A DNA stretch of 6,838 nucleotides from Anderseniella sp964390445 (GCA_964390445.1 CAYMJJ010000125.1:1-6838); one strand, 5' to 3'; positions 1-5,363 are shown, counted from the first letter of the stretch. The notes: generated by a model not told the origin, from the sequence alone. Made by a program: numbers and translations.

Positions 1-623
1 TGCACGAGGATTTCCGCATCCGTGAATACCTGCGCGAAACCCTCAAGCAGGCTGGTATCAGCCGCATCATCATCGAACGCCCGCACAAGAAATGCCGCGT
101 GACGATCTACTCCGCCCGTCCGGGTGTGGTGATCGGCAAGAAGGGCGCCGACATCGAGAAGTTGCGCCGTGAAGTGGCCGGCATGACCAACAGCGAAGTG
201 CACCTCAACATCGTTGAAGTGCGCAAGCCCGAGATCGACGCCAATCTGGTCGCCGACAACATTGCCCAGCAGCTCGAACGCAGCATAGCGTTCCGCCGCG
301 CCATGAAGCGGGCCGTGCAGTCTGCCATGCGCATGGGTGCAGAAGGCATCAGGATCACCTGTTCCGGCCGTCTCGGCGGCGCAGAAATCGCCCGCACCGA
401 ATGGTATCGTGAAGGCCGCGTGCCGCTGCATACGCTGCGCGCAGATGTTGACTATGGTACCGCAACGGCGCACACCGCCTACGGCACCAACGGCATCAAG
501 GTCTGGATCTTCAAGGGCGAAATCCTTGAGCACGACCCGATGGCGCAGGACAAGCGTATTCAGCAGATGCAGGAAGGCGGCGGACCTCGTCCGCGCCGTG
601 ATCGCGACGGACCCCGCAACTAG
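1..623 (+). CDS. rpsC: 30S ribosomal protein S3 (5'-truncated)
   Basis: S3 sits at the head of the 30S subunit near the mRNA entry site and binds 16S rRNA through a KH domain. The frame is open from base 3 to the TAG at 621-623 and gives 206 residues. Aligned by memory to E. coli S3, about 33 N-terminal residues lie outside the window. The KH GxxG loop appears as GKKG (visible residues 45-48). The helicase-linked basic residues known in E. coli (R131, R132, K135) match the FRRAMK segment at 97-102. The C-terminal domain carries SGRLGGAEIARTEW (121-134). The tail after 180 is short and rich in Gly, Pro and Arg. A GTG at 99 opens an apparent 174-residue frame, but homology clearly continues upstream of it, so it is an internal Val codon and not the start. 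The next gene is rplP, after 65 bases. Identity is certain. Confidence 0.98.
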   Translation, partial: HEDFRIREYLRETLKQAGISRIIIERPHKKCRVTIYSARPGVVIGKKGADIEKLRREVAGMTNSEVHLNIVEVRKPEIDANLVADNIAQQLERSIAFRRAMKRAVQSAMRMGAEGIRITCSGRLGGAEIARTEWYREGRVPLHTLRADVDYGTATAHTAYGTNGIKVWIFKGEILEHDPMAQDKRIQQMQEGGGPRPRRDRDGPRN

Positions 624-640
624 GCGACCAGGGCAGGGGT

Positions 641-658
641 TCATCGCACCCGCGGTGA
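641..658 (+). other. Small hairpin in the rpsC-rplP gap
   Basis: Bases 641-646 (TCATCG) can pair with 653-658 (CGGTGA), giving six pairs including one G-U, with a six-base loop CACCCG. It lies 18 bases after the rpsC stop. No T-rich run follows, so it is not a rho-independent terminator. It may be a processing or stability element, or chance pairing in GC-rich DNA. Confidence 0.35.
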
Positions 659-663
659 CACCA

Positions 664-671
664 GAACGGAT
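664..671 (+). repeat. GAACGGAT leader motif, copy 1
   Basis: The octamer GAACGGAT occurs here, 17 bases before the rplP ATG and just upstream of the AGGA ribosome binding site. The same octamer occurs twice upstream of rplN, and its first seven bases recur upstream of rplF. I saw no copy inside a coding region. The function is unknown. Confidence 0.5.
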
Positions 672-688
672 TAAGCAGGAATAGAACA

Positions 689-1102
689 ATGTTGCAGCCA
701 AAACGCACAAAGTTCCGCAAGGCACACAAGGGCCGGATCAGCGGTACAGCCAAGGGTGGCACCGAATTGAACTTCGGCACCTTCGGCCTCAAGGCCCAGG
801 AACCGGCTCGCGTCACCGCACGCCAGATCGAAGCGGCCCGTCGCGCGATGACCCGCCACATGAAGCGTGCAGGTCGCGTATGGATCCGCATCTTCCCGGA
901 TCTGCCGGTTTCGAAGAAGCCGACGGAAGTCCGCATGGGCAAGGGCAAGGGTTCGGTCGAATACTGGGCAGCGCGCGTGCACCCGGGCCGTATCATGTTC
1001 GAAGTCGACGGCGTTCCGCGCGACGTTGCACAGGAAGCATTCCGGCTGGCTGCTGCAAAGCTGCCGATCAAGACCCGCTTCGTGGCGCGTCTGGGCGAAT
1101 AA
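689..1102 (+). CDS. rplP: 50S ribosomal protein L16
   Basis: L16 is a late-assembling 50S protein that binds 23S rRNA near the A site and peptidyl-transferase centre and helps position A-site tRNA. At 137 residues it is close to the usual 136. Family hallmarks are the start MLQPKRTKFRK, the segment TARQIEAARRAMTR (43-56), and VRMGKGKG at 81-88. Arg82 there matches E. coli Arg81, which is hydroxylated by the YcfD/RoxA oxygenase in that species; whether that happens here cannot be seen. The C-terminal part AFRLAAAKLPIKT is also typical. An AGGA at 677-680, 8 bases before the ATG, supports the start. It lies between rpsC and rpmC, the standard S10-operon position. Confidence 0.98.
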   Translation: MLQPKRTKFRKAHKGRISGTAKGGTELNFGTFGLKAQEPARVTARQIEAARRAMTRHMKRAGRVWIRIFPDLPVSKKPTEVRMGKGKGSVEYWAARVHPGRIMFEVDGVPRDVAQEAFRLAAAKLPIKTRFVARLGE

Positions 1103-1139
1103 GCAGCCGCTGACGAGATAGTATTGAGGACTGAAGGCG

Positions 1140-1346
1140 ATGAAAGCCAGTGAAGTGAAACAGTTGACCGACGACCAGCTCAAGGAAGAGCTGCTCAAGC
1201 TGAAGAAGGAGCAGTTCAACCTGCGTTTTCAGAAAGCGGCCGGTCAGATCGACAACACCGCGCGGGTCCGTCAGGTCCGCCGTGACATTGCCCGCATCAA
1301 GACGGCACAGCGCGCCCGCGCCACGTCGCCTGCTGCTGCAAACTGA
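1140..1346 (+). CDS. rpmC: 50S ribosomal protein L29
   Basis: L29 is a small helical-hairpin protein next to the polypeptide exit tunnel, close to L23, where chaperones and the signal recognition particle dock. The 68-residue product (family usually 60-70) has the expected pattern: an acidic and Leu-rich first helix (KASEVKQLTDDQLKEELLKL), the conserved KEQFNLRFQ segment (about 24-32), and a basic second helix with ARVRQVRRDIARIKT (41-55). The tail is rich in Ala. GAGGA at 1126-1130 is 9 bases before the ATG and serves as the ribosome binding site; a GAAGG only 2 bases from the ATG is too close to be used. It lies 37 bases after rplP and 17 before rpsQ. Confidence 0.97.
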   Translation: MKASEVKQLTDDQLKEELLKLKKEQFNLRFQKAAGQIDNTARVRQVRRDIARIKTAQRARATSPAAAN

Positions 1347-1363
1347 TTTGGAGAGTTGAAGAG

Positions 1364-1597
1364 ATGCCAAAGCGTGTACTTCAAGGTGTTGTGGTCAGCG
1401 ACAAGAACGACAAGACCATCGTGGTCCTGGTCGAGCGCCGCTTCACACACCCGGTGATGAAGAAGACCGTGCGCCGTACCAAGAAGTACCATGCACACGA
1501 TGAAGCCAATGTGGCCAAGGCTGGCGACATTGTCCGGATTGAAGAGTGCAGGCCCATGTCGCGCTCCAAGACCTGGGCGCTGCTCGACAAGGTTTGA
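1364..1597 (+). CDS. rpsQ: 30S ribosomal protein S17
   Basis: S17 is a primary 16S rRNA-binding protein with an OB fold, needed early in 30S assembly. The 77-residue product is a little shorter than the 84 residues of E. coli. It starts MPKRVLQGVVVSDKNDKT and carries HPVMKKTVRRTKKYHAHDE in the middle. The family signature is GDIVRIEECRPMS (54-66), which has Met where Leu is common before the Ser; this is a conservative change. GGAG at 1350-1353 is 10 bases before the ATG. In E. coli this is the last gene of the S10 operon, and here the following 82-base gap marks the same border. Confidence 0.98.
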   Translation: MPKRVLQGVVVSDKNDKTIVVLVERRFTHPVMKKTVRRTKKYHAHDEANVAKAGDIVRIEECRPMSRSKTWALLDKV

Positions 1598-1679
1598 CGC
1601 GGACTGGAACTGATGACTGCCCCGCCGGCTCCCTGAAGGGATGCAACGGCGAACGGATTGAACAAGAACGGATAAAGCC
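1598..1679 (+). promoter_or_regulatory. rpsQ-rplN gap at the S10/spc border
   Basis: In E. coli the spc promoter lies in this gap. Here I find only a -35-like TTGACG (1594-1599, overlapping the rpsQ stop) with no reasonable -10 at a normal distance, so no promoter can be called. CCCTGAAGGG (1631-1640) could form a very short stem. The notable content is a direct repeat GAACGGAT at 1651-1658 and 1666-1673, spaced 15 bases start to start, with the second copy in the Shine-Dalgarno position for rplN. Confidence 0.45.
1651..1673 (+). repeat. Tandem GAACGGAT pair before rplN
   Basis: Two identical octamers, GAACGGAT at 1651-1658 and 1666-1673, are separated by TGAACAA. The second ends 6 bases before the rplN ATG, where a ribosome binding site would be expected, and its ACGGA matches the anti-Shine-Dalgarno only partly. 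Either a local duplication of the leader or two selected copies would explain it. Confidence 0.55.
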
Positions 1680-2048
1680 ATGATCCAGGTAGAAACAAAT
1701 CTCGACGTTGCCGACAATTCCGGCGCGCGCCGTGTGCAGTGCATCAAGGTGCTGGGTGGCTCCAAGCGCAAGTATGCCCGCGTTGGCGATATCATCGTCG
1801 TGTCGATCAAGGACGCCATTCCGCGCGGCCGCGTCAAGAAGGGCGCCGTGATGAAGGCCGTCGTCGTGCGCACCGCCAAGGACATCCAGCGCGTTGACGG
1901 CTCCGCGATCCGTTTCGACCGCAACGCCGCGGTGCTCATCAACAACCAGGGCGAACCGGTTGGCACGCGTATTTTTGGCCCCGTTCCGCGTGAACTGCGT
2001 GGCCGCAACCACATGAAGATCATTTCGCTTGCACCGGAGGTGCTGTGA
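1680..2048 (+). CDS. rplN: 50S ribosomal protein L14
   Basis: L14 binds 23S rRNA at the subunit interface, helps form an inter-subunit bridge to the 30S, and is the docking site for the silencing factor RsfS. Its 122 residues match the family length. Visible hallmarks are VADNSGARR (10-18), KVLGGS (23-28), IPRGRVKKG (47-55), the signature region KAVVVRT...DGSAIRFDRNAAVLI (59-87), and the ending MKIISLAPEVL. The start has no good Shine-Dalgarno; the best candidate is the weak ACGGA at 1668-1672, 7 bases upstream, inside the second copy of a GAACGGAT repeat. The TGA stop (2046-2048) overlaps the rplX ATG by one base. In E. coli this is the first gene of the spc operon. Confidence 0.98.
   Translation: MIQVETNLDVADNSGARRVQCIKVLGGSKRKYARVGDIIVVSIKDAIPRGRVKKGAVMKAVVVRTAKDIQRVDGSAIRFDRNAAVLINNQGEPVGTRIFGPVPRELRGRNHMKIISLAPEVL
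2036..2041 (+). promoter_or_regulatory. Ribosome binding site deciding the rplX start
   Basis: GGAGGT lies inside the last codons of rplN. GGAGG ends 7 bases before the ATG at 2048 but only 4 before the GTG at 2045, which favours the ATG. The arrangement supports coupled translation of rplN and rplX. Confidence 0.75.
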
Positions 2049-2371
2049 TGGCTGTGAAGCTGAAAATCAAGAAGGGCGACCGCGTGGTCGTCCTGACCGG
2101 CAAGGACAAGGGCAAGTCTGGTGACGTTGTCGCCATGATCCCCAAGGAAAATCGTGCCGTTGTGAGTGGCGTCAATGTTGCGCGCCGCCACACCAAGGCG
2201 TCGGCCGGCCAGGAAGGTGGCATCGTGGCAAAGGAAATGCCGATCCACGTGTCCAACCTGGCTCATATCGACCCCAAGGATGGCAAGGCTACGCGCGTCG
2301 GGTACAAGACCCTCGACGACGGCAAGAAGGTCCGGGTCGCTCGGCGCTCCGGGGAGGTGATCGATGGCTGA
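2048..2371 (+). CDS. rplX: 50S ribosomal protein L24
   Basis: L24 is an assembly-initiator protein that binds domain I of 23S rRNA early in 50S formation and sits near the exit tunnel. The 107-residue product has the KOW motif near the N-terminus (KKGDRVVVLTGKDKGKSGDV, residues 8-27) and the segment GVNVARRHTK (41-50). The later part, HVSNLAHIDPKDGKATRVGYK, is typical of the family. I chose the ATG at 2048 and not the GTG at 2045, because GGAGG (2036-2040) is 7 bases from the ATG and only 4 from the GTG, and because homologues begin M(A)xKxKIKKGD. The start overlaps the rplN stop (TGATG). The TGA stop (2369-2371) lies inside rplE. Confidence 0.97.
   Translation: MAVKLKIKKGDRVVVLTGKDKGKSGDVVAMIPKENRAVVSGVNVARRHTKASAGQEGGIVAKEMPIHVSNLAHIDPKDGKATRVGYKTLDDGKKVRVARRSGEVIDG
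2353..2360 (+). promoter_or_regulatory. Full-length ribosome binding site for rplE
   Basis: GGAGGTGA is a complete eight-base complement to the usual 3' end of 16S rRNA (CCUCC core plus UCA). It lies within the end of rplX; its GGAGG core is 6 bases before the rplE ATG. It is the strongest such site in the window. Confidence 0.8.
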
Positions 2372-2942
2372 CAATTACGAAGCACGGCTGAAAAAGCACT
2401 ACAATGACGTGGTGCGTCCGGCAATGATCGAGAAGTTCGGGTACACCAACCCGATGCAGGTCCCGCGCCTTGAGAAGATCGTTCTCAACATGGGCGTCGG
2501 CGATGCTGTGACCGACTCCAAGCTGGTCAAGACGGCTGCTGAAGATCTTGCAAAGATCGCAGGTCAGCGTCCGGCCATCACCAAGGCCCGCAAGTCGATC
2601 GCAACGTTCAAGCTGCGCGAAGGCATGGACATTGGTGCCAAGGTGACCCTGCGCAAGACGCGGATGTACGAGTTTCTCGACCGTTACATCAACATCGCAC
2701 TGCCGCGCGTGCGTGACTTCCGCGGCCTGTCCGACAGCAGTTTCGACGGCCGTGGCAACTATGCAACCGGTCTGAAGGAGCACATCGTGTTCCCGGAAAT
2801 CGACTACGACAAGATTGATCGCATGTGGGGCATGGACGTTGTCATCTGCACCACCGCCAGGACGAACGATGAAGCGCGTGAACTGCTAAGGCTGTTCAAC
2901 TTCCCGTTCCGCAAGCGTGCCACCCAGCAGCAGGCAGCTTGA
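2364..2942 (+). CDS. rplE: 50S ribosomal protein L5
   Basis: L5 binds 5S rRNA together with L18, anchors the central protuberance, and contacts P-site tRNA and the 30S subunit. The product is 192 residues against 179 in E. coli; the extra length is split between the two ends, with a RKRATQQQAA-type tail. The family signature LAKIAGQRPAITKARKS occupies 62-78. Other conserved parts are LNMGVGDAV (41-49), LPRVRDFRGLS (113-123), FDGRGNYATGLKEH (127-140) and FPEIDYDKID (143-152). The ATG lies 8 bases inside the end of rplX and is preceded by an unusually complete ribosome binding site at 2353-2360. Coupled translation with rplX is likely. Confidence 0.98.
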   Translation: MADNYEARLKKHYNDVVRPAMIEKFGYTNPMQVPRLEKIVLNMGVGDAVTDSKLVKTAAEDLAKIAGQRPAITKARKSIATFKLREGMDIGAKVTLRKTRMYEFLDRYINIALPRVRDFRGLSDSSFDGRGNYATGLKEHIVFPEIDYDKIDRMWGMDVVICTTARTNDEARELLRLFNFPFRKRATQQQAA

Positions 2943-2965
2943 CGGCGGCGATAACAGAACACGAA

Positions 2966-2970
2966 ACGGA
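2966..2970 (+). promoter_or_regulatory. Weak ribosome binding site for rpsN
   Basis: ACGGA, 7 bases before the ATG at 2978, is the only purine-rich candidate. The same pentamer at the same 7-base distance precedes rplN. It supports the ATG over the upstream TTG at 2939, which has no such site. Confidence 0.45.
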
Positions 2971-2977
2971 AAGACGA

Positions 2978-3283
2978 ATGGCCAAGAAAAGCTCGATCGA
3001 GAAGAACAACCGCCGCAAGCGCCTGGTGAAGCAGTACGCTTCGAGGCGCGAGCAGTTGCGCAAGATTGCCAACGACAAGTCGCTGCCGATGGAAGAGCGC
3101 TTTGAGGCTCGCCTGAAGCTGGCGGCGCTGCCGCGCAATTCTGCGGCAACCCGTGTTCGCAACCGCTGCGAGGTTTCCGGGCGTCCGCGCGGTTACTACC
3201 GCAAGCTGGCCATGTCCCGTATCGCACTGCGTGAACTCGCCAACCAGGGCCTGGTCCCCGGTATGGTGAAGTCTAGCTGGTAA
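2978..3283 (+). CDS. rpsN: 30S ribosomal protein S14 (zinc-free form)
   Basis: S14 is a late-binding protein of the 30S head near the A and P sites. From the ATG at 2978 the product is 101 residues, the same as E. coli S14. The frame remains open upstream to a TTG at 2939, but that start would overlap the rplE stop and add a non-homologous stretch before MAKKSS, so it is rejected. Hallmarks are LPRNSAATRVRNRCEVSGRPRG (51-72), the signature zone, and the ending PGMVKSSW. Only one Cys (Cys64) is present, so this is the long C-minus, zinc-independent type and not the 61-residue four-Cys form. The sequence resembles alphaproteobacterial S14. The ribosome binding site is weak (ACGGA, 7 bases before the ATG). 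Confidence 0.98.
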   Translation: MAKKSSIEKNNRRKRLVKQYASRREQLRKIANDKSLPMEERFEARLKLAALPRNSAATRVRNRCEVSGRPRGYYRKLAMSRIALRELANQGLVPGMVKSSW

Positions 3284-3319
3284 GGCGTTCGCGCTTTAAA
3301 GGTTCAGGAGAGAACGAGA

Positions 3320-3718
3320 ATGAACGTTACGGACCCAATCGGCGACATGCTGACCCGCATTCGCAACGCGCAGCAGCGGGGCAAGTCCAAGGTTGTCAGC
3401 CCCTCGTCGCGTTTGCGCGAGCGCGTGCTGGAAGTGCTGCAGGCCGAAGGTTACATCCGCGGCTATGCAGTGACCCAACAGGGCAACGGCCAGGCCGAAC
3501 TTGAAGTCGAACTGAAGTACTTCGACGGCGAACCGGTGATCCGCGAGATCAAGCGCGTGTCCAAGCCGGGCCGGCGTGTGTATGCCTCGGTGACTGATCT
3601 GCCGACCATCTACAACGGTCTTGGTGTGGCCATCATGTCCACCTCCAAGGGCGTCATGTCGGATACCGATGCACGCGAACAGAACGTAGGCGGCGAGGTG
3701 ATCTGCACCGTCTTCTGA
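3320..3718 (+). CDS. rpsH: 30S ribosomal protein S8
   Basis: S8 is a primary 16S rRNA-binding protein of the central domain. In E. coli it also represses translation of the spc operon by binding the mRNA near the rplE start. The 132-residue product begins with the canonical DPIGDMLTRIRNA (5-17), has SKPGRRVY (81-88), and ends with the RNA-binding signature STSKGVM (107-113) followed by the GGEVICTVF end (124-132). AGGAG at 3306-3310 is 9 bases before the ATG. It follows rpsN by 36 bases and precedes rplF by 83. Whether it autoregulates here is unknown; the E. coli target position is coding sequence in this window. Confidence 0.98.
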   Translation: MNVTDPIGDMLTRIRNAQQRGKSKVVSPSSRLRERVLEVLQAEGYIRGYAVTQQGNGQAELEVELKYFDGEPVIREIKRVSKPGRRVYASVTDLPTIYNGLGVAIMSTSKGVMSDTDAREQNVGGEVICTVF

Positions 3719-3753
3719 GGTTGGTGCAGATTGACTGGCTTTGACAGGATACA

Positions 3754-3770
3754 GCGCCGTGTAGCGGCGC
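3754..3770 (+). other. GC-rich hairpin in the rpsH-rplF gap
   Basis: GCGCCG (3754-3759) and CGGCGC (3765-3770) form a perfect six-pair, all-GC stem with the five-base loop TGTAG. The following bases (CGTGAATTAA) are not a T run, so it is not a standard terminator. It could be a processing or mRNA-stability element between two cistrons, or a pause site. Confidence 0.5.
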
Positions 3771-3781
3771 CGTGAATTAAG

Positions 3782-3788
3782 GAACGGA
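3782..3788 (+). repeat. GAACGGA leader motif, rplF copy
   Basis: The heptamer GAACGGA occurs 13 bases before the rplF ATG and runs straight into a GGAGG. It matches the first seven bases of the copies before rplP and rplN. Confidence 0.45.
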
Positions 3789-3801
3789 GGCAAGGAAGCC
3801 C

Positions 3802-4335
3802 ATGTCTCGTATTGGAAAAAAACCGGTTGACGTGCCAAGTGGCGTGACCGTGACCATTGACGGTCAGACCGTCAAGGCAAAGGGAGCCAAGGGCGAGTTG
3901 CAGACGCAGCTTGTCGACCTGGTGACTGTCACACTCGATAACAACCAGGTCAGCGTGAAGCCGATCGACCAGTCCAAGCCGGCCCGTTCGGCCTGGGGCA
4001 TGTCGCGTACGCTCATTGCCAACCTCATCACCGGCGTCTCGGAAGGCTTCACCCGCAAGCTCGAGATCAACGGTGTGGGTTATCGTGCGGCGGTGCAGGG
4101 GCAGGGCCTCCAGCTCAACCTCGGTTACAGCCACGACGTGGTCTACCCGATCCCTCAGGGCATCGACATCAAGACGCCGAAGCCGACCGAGATCGAGATC
4201 ACCGGTATCGACAAGCAGCGTGTTGGCCAGGTCGCTGCCGAAATCCGTGCATGGCGTCCGCCGGAGCCCTACAAGGGCAAGGGCATCAAGTATGCCGGTG
4301 AAACGATCTTCCGCAAGGAAGGCAAGAAGAAGTAA
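3802..4335 (+). CDS. rplF: 50S ribosomal protein L6
   Basis: L6 binds 23S rRNA near the factor-binding site by the L7/L12 stalk base and is important for late 50S assembly. Its 177 residues equal the usual bacterial length. The start MSRIGKKPVDVPSGV, the linker region GVSEGFTRKLEINGVGYRA (78-96), and the signature PEPYKGKGIKYAGE (154-167) are all textbook. The two internally related alpha/beta domains of the family fall roughly at 1-80 and 81-177. Two Shine-Dalgarno-like stretches precede the ATG: GGAGG (3786-3790, 11 bases away) and AAGGA (3792-3796, 5 bases away). It is 32 bases from rplR. Confidence 0.98.
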   Translation: MSRIGKKPVDVPSGVTVTIDGQTVKAKGAKGELQTQLVDLVTVTLDNNQVSVKPIDQSKPARSAWGMSRTLIANLITGVSEGFTRKLEINGVGYRAAVQGQGLQLNLGYSHDVVYPIPQGIDIKTPKPTEIEITGIDKQRVGQVAAEIRAWRPPEPYKGKGIKYAGETIFRKEGKKK

Positions 4336-4367
4336 TTCGCTGATACAAGCTGGAAGGCTGTAGTCAA

Positions 4368-4730
4368 ATGTCTGGAAAACTCACTGTCGCAGAGCGCCGC
4401 AAGCAGCGCATCCGCAACGAGCTGAAGGCCCGTAACAACGGCCGTCCGCGGCTGTCGGTAACGCGGTCGCACAAGAACATTTCGGTTCAGGTAATCGACG
4501 ATGCCAAGGGTGTAACCCTTGCAGCCGCCTCGACGCTCGAAGCCGATGTTCGCAAGGATCTCAAGACCGGGGCCGACACCGCAGCTGCCGCTGTAGTCGG
4601 CAAGCTGGTTGCCGAACGCGCCAAGCAGGCCGGTGTCGAGCAGGTCGTGTTCGATCGCGGTGGCTATCTCTATCATGGCCGCGTCAAGGCGCTGGCCGAT
4701 GCGGCGCGCGAAGCGGGCCTCAAGTTCTAA
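4368..4730 (+). CDS. rplR: 50S ribosomal protein L18
   Basis: L18 binds 5S rRNA and, with L5, delivers it to the 50S central protuberance. The 120-residue product (117 in E. coli) has a very basic N-terminal arm (RRKQRIRNELKARNNGRPRLSV, about 10-31), the strand HKNISVQVIDDAKG (35-48), and the highly conserved C-terminal block FDRGGYLYHGRVKALADAAREAGL (95-118). GGAAGG at 4352-4357 is 10 bases from the ATG, an acceptable ribosome binding site. It lies between rplF and rpsE (29-base gap), the standard position in the spc operon. Confidence 0.98.
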   Translation: MSGKLTVAERRKQRIRNELKARNNGRPRLSVTRSHKNISVQVIDDAKGVTLAAASTLEADVRKDLKTGADTAAAAVVGKLVAERAKQAGVEQVVFDRGGYLYHGRVKALADAAREAGLKF

Positions 4731-4759
4731 CTCTTACGAATTGAAGCAGGTACAAATTC

Positions 4760-5311
4760 ATGGCTAGAGAACCACGCCGCGACCGTGACCGCGAACAGGA
4801 CAACGAGTTCGTCGACAAGCTGGTCCACATCAACCGCGTTGCGAAGGTTGTGAAGGGCGGTCGCCGCTTCGGTTTTGCGGCGCTCGTCGTCGTCGGTGAC
4901 CAGAAGGGCCGCGTCGGCTTTGGTCATGGCAAGGCACGTGAAGTGCCGGAAGCCATCCGCAAGGCAACCGAAAGCGCCAAGCGCGACATGATCCGTGTGC
5001 CGCTGCGCGAAGGCCGCACGCTGCACCACGACGTTCGTGGCCGCCATGGGGCAGGCCGCGTCGTGCTGCGCTCGGCACCGGCCGGCACCGGCATCATCGC
5101 CGGTGGTCCGATGCGCGCCGTGTTCGAAAGCGTCGGAGTGCAGGATGTGGTGGCAAAGTCCATCGGCACCTCGAACCCGTACAACATGGTTCGCGCCACT
5201 TTTGACGCGCTGAAGGCTGAAACCAGCCCGCGTTCGGTAGCTGCACGTCGCGGCAAGAAGGTGTCCGACATAATTTCGCGCCGCAAGGATGGCGAGATTT
5301 CTGCAGATTAA
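4760..5311 (+). CDS. rpsE: 30S ribosomal protein S5
   Basis: S5 sits on the solvent side of the 30S near the decoding region, and affects fidelity and mRNA unwinding. The product is 183 residues against 167 in E. coli, with a longer charged N-terminal end (MAREPRRDRDREQDNE) and a short extra C-terminus. The N-terminal double-stranded-RNA-binding-like domain contains AKVVKGGRRFGFAALVVVGD (28-47) and GRVGFGHGKAREVPEAI (50-66). The C-terminal domain contains GTGIIAGGPMRAV (109-121) and SNPYNMVRAT (138-147). The VKGG loop (31-34), where changes give spectinomycin resistance in other bacteria, looks intact, so no resistance change is evident. The ribosome binding site is weak (AGGT at 4748-4751). 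Confidence 0.98.
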   Translation: MAREPRRDRDREQDNEFVDKLVHINRVAKVVKGGRRFGFAALVVVGDQKGRVGFGHGKAREVPEAIRKATESAKRDMIRVPLREGRTLHHDVRGRHGAGRVVLRSAPAGTGIIAGGPMRAVFESVGVQDVVAKSIGTSNPYNMVRATFDALKAETSPRSVAARRGKKVSDIISRRKDGEISAD

Positions 5312-5313
5312 TC

Positions 5314-5339
5314 GCGCGAACAGGGACCAACCTGAGCGC
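5314..5339 (+). other. Interrupted hairpin in the rpsE-rpmD gap
   Basis: An outer stem GCGC (5314-5317) with GCGC (5336-5339) and an inner stem CAGG (5321-5324) with CCTG (5331-5334) are separated by a small asymmetric internal loop (GAA opposite A); the apical loop is six bases. It begins 2 bases after the rpsE stop. No T run follows. It may be a processing or stability structure or chance pairing. Confidence 0.3.
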
Positions 5340-5353
5340 ACATCGGTTTGATT

Positions 5354-5358
5354 GAGGA
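5354..5358 (+). promoter_or_regulatory. Ribosome binding site deciding the rpmD start
   Basis: GAGGA lies 5 bases before the ATG at 5364. The competing in-frame TTG (5352) would overlap this site, so the ATG is the better start. Confidence 0.65.
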
Positions 5359-5363
5359 CTGAC

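Noticed and set aside
99..623. A separate gene starting at GTG 99
   Set aside because: The S3 frame is open and homologous from base 3; the GTG is an internal Val codon of rpsC.
1271..2374. A 367-codon open frame on the minus strand
   Set aside because: It lies opposite rpmC, rpsQ, rplN and rplX, resembles no family I know, and is a typical by-product of GC-rich codon bias.
2939..2977. An upstream TTG start for rpsN
   Set aside because: It would overlap the rplE stop, has no ribosome binding site, and adds residues absent from S14 homologues.
3741..3769. A sigma-70 promoter with TTGACA before rplF
   Set aside because: No -10-like hexamer lies at a normal distance; the GATACA at 3748-3753 is much too close.
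4738..4759. GAATT/AATTC pairing around the rpsE ribosome binding site
   Set aside because: It has only five weak pairs with a 12-base loop, which is not stable enough to claim.
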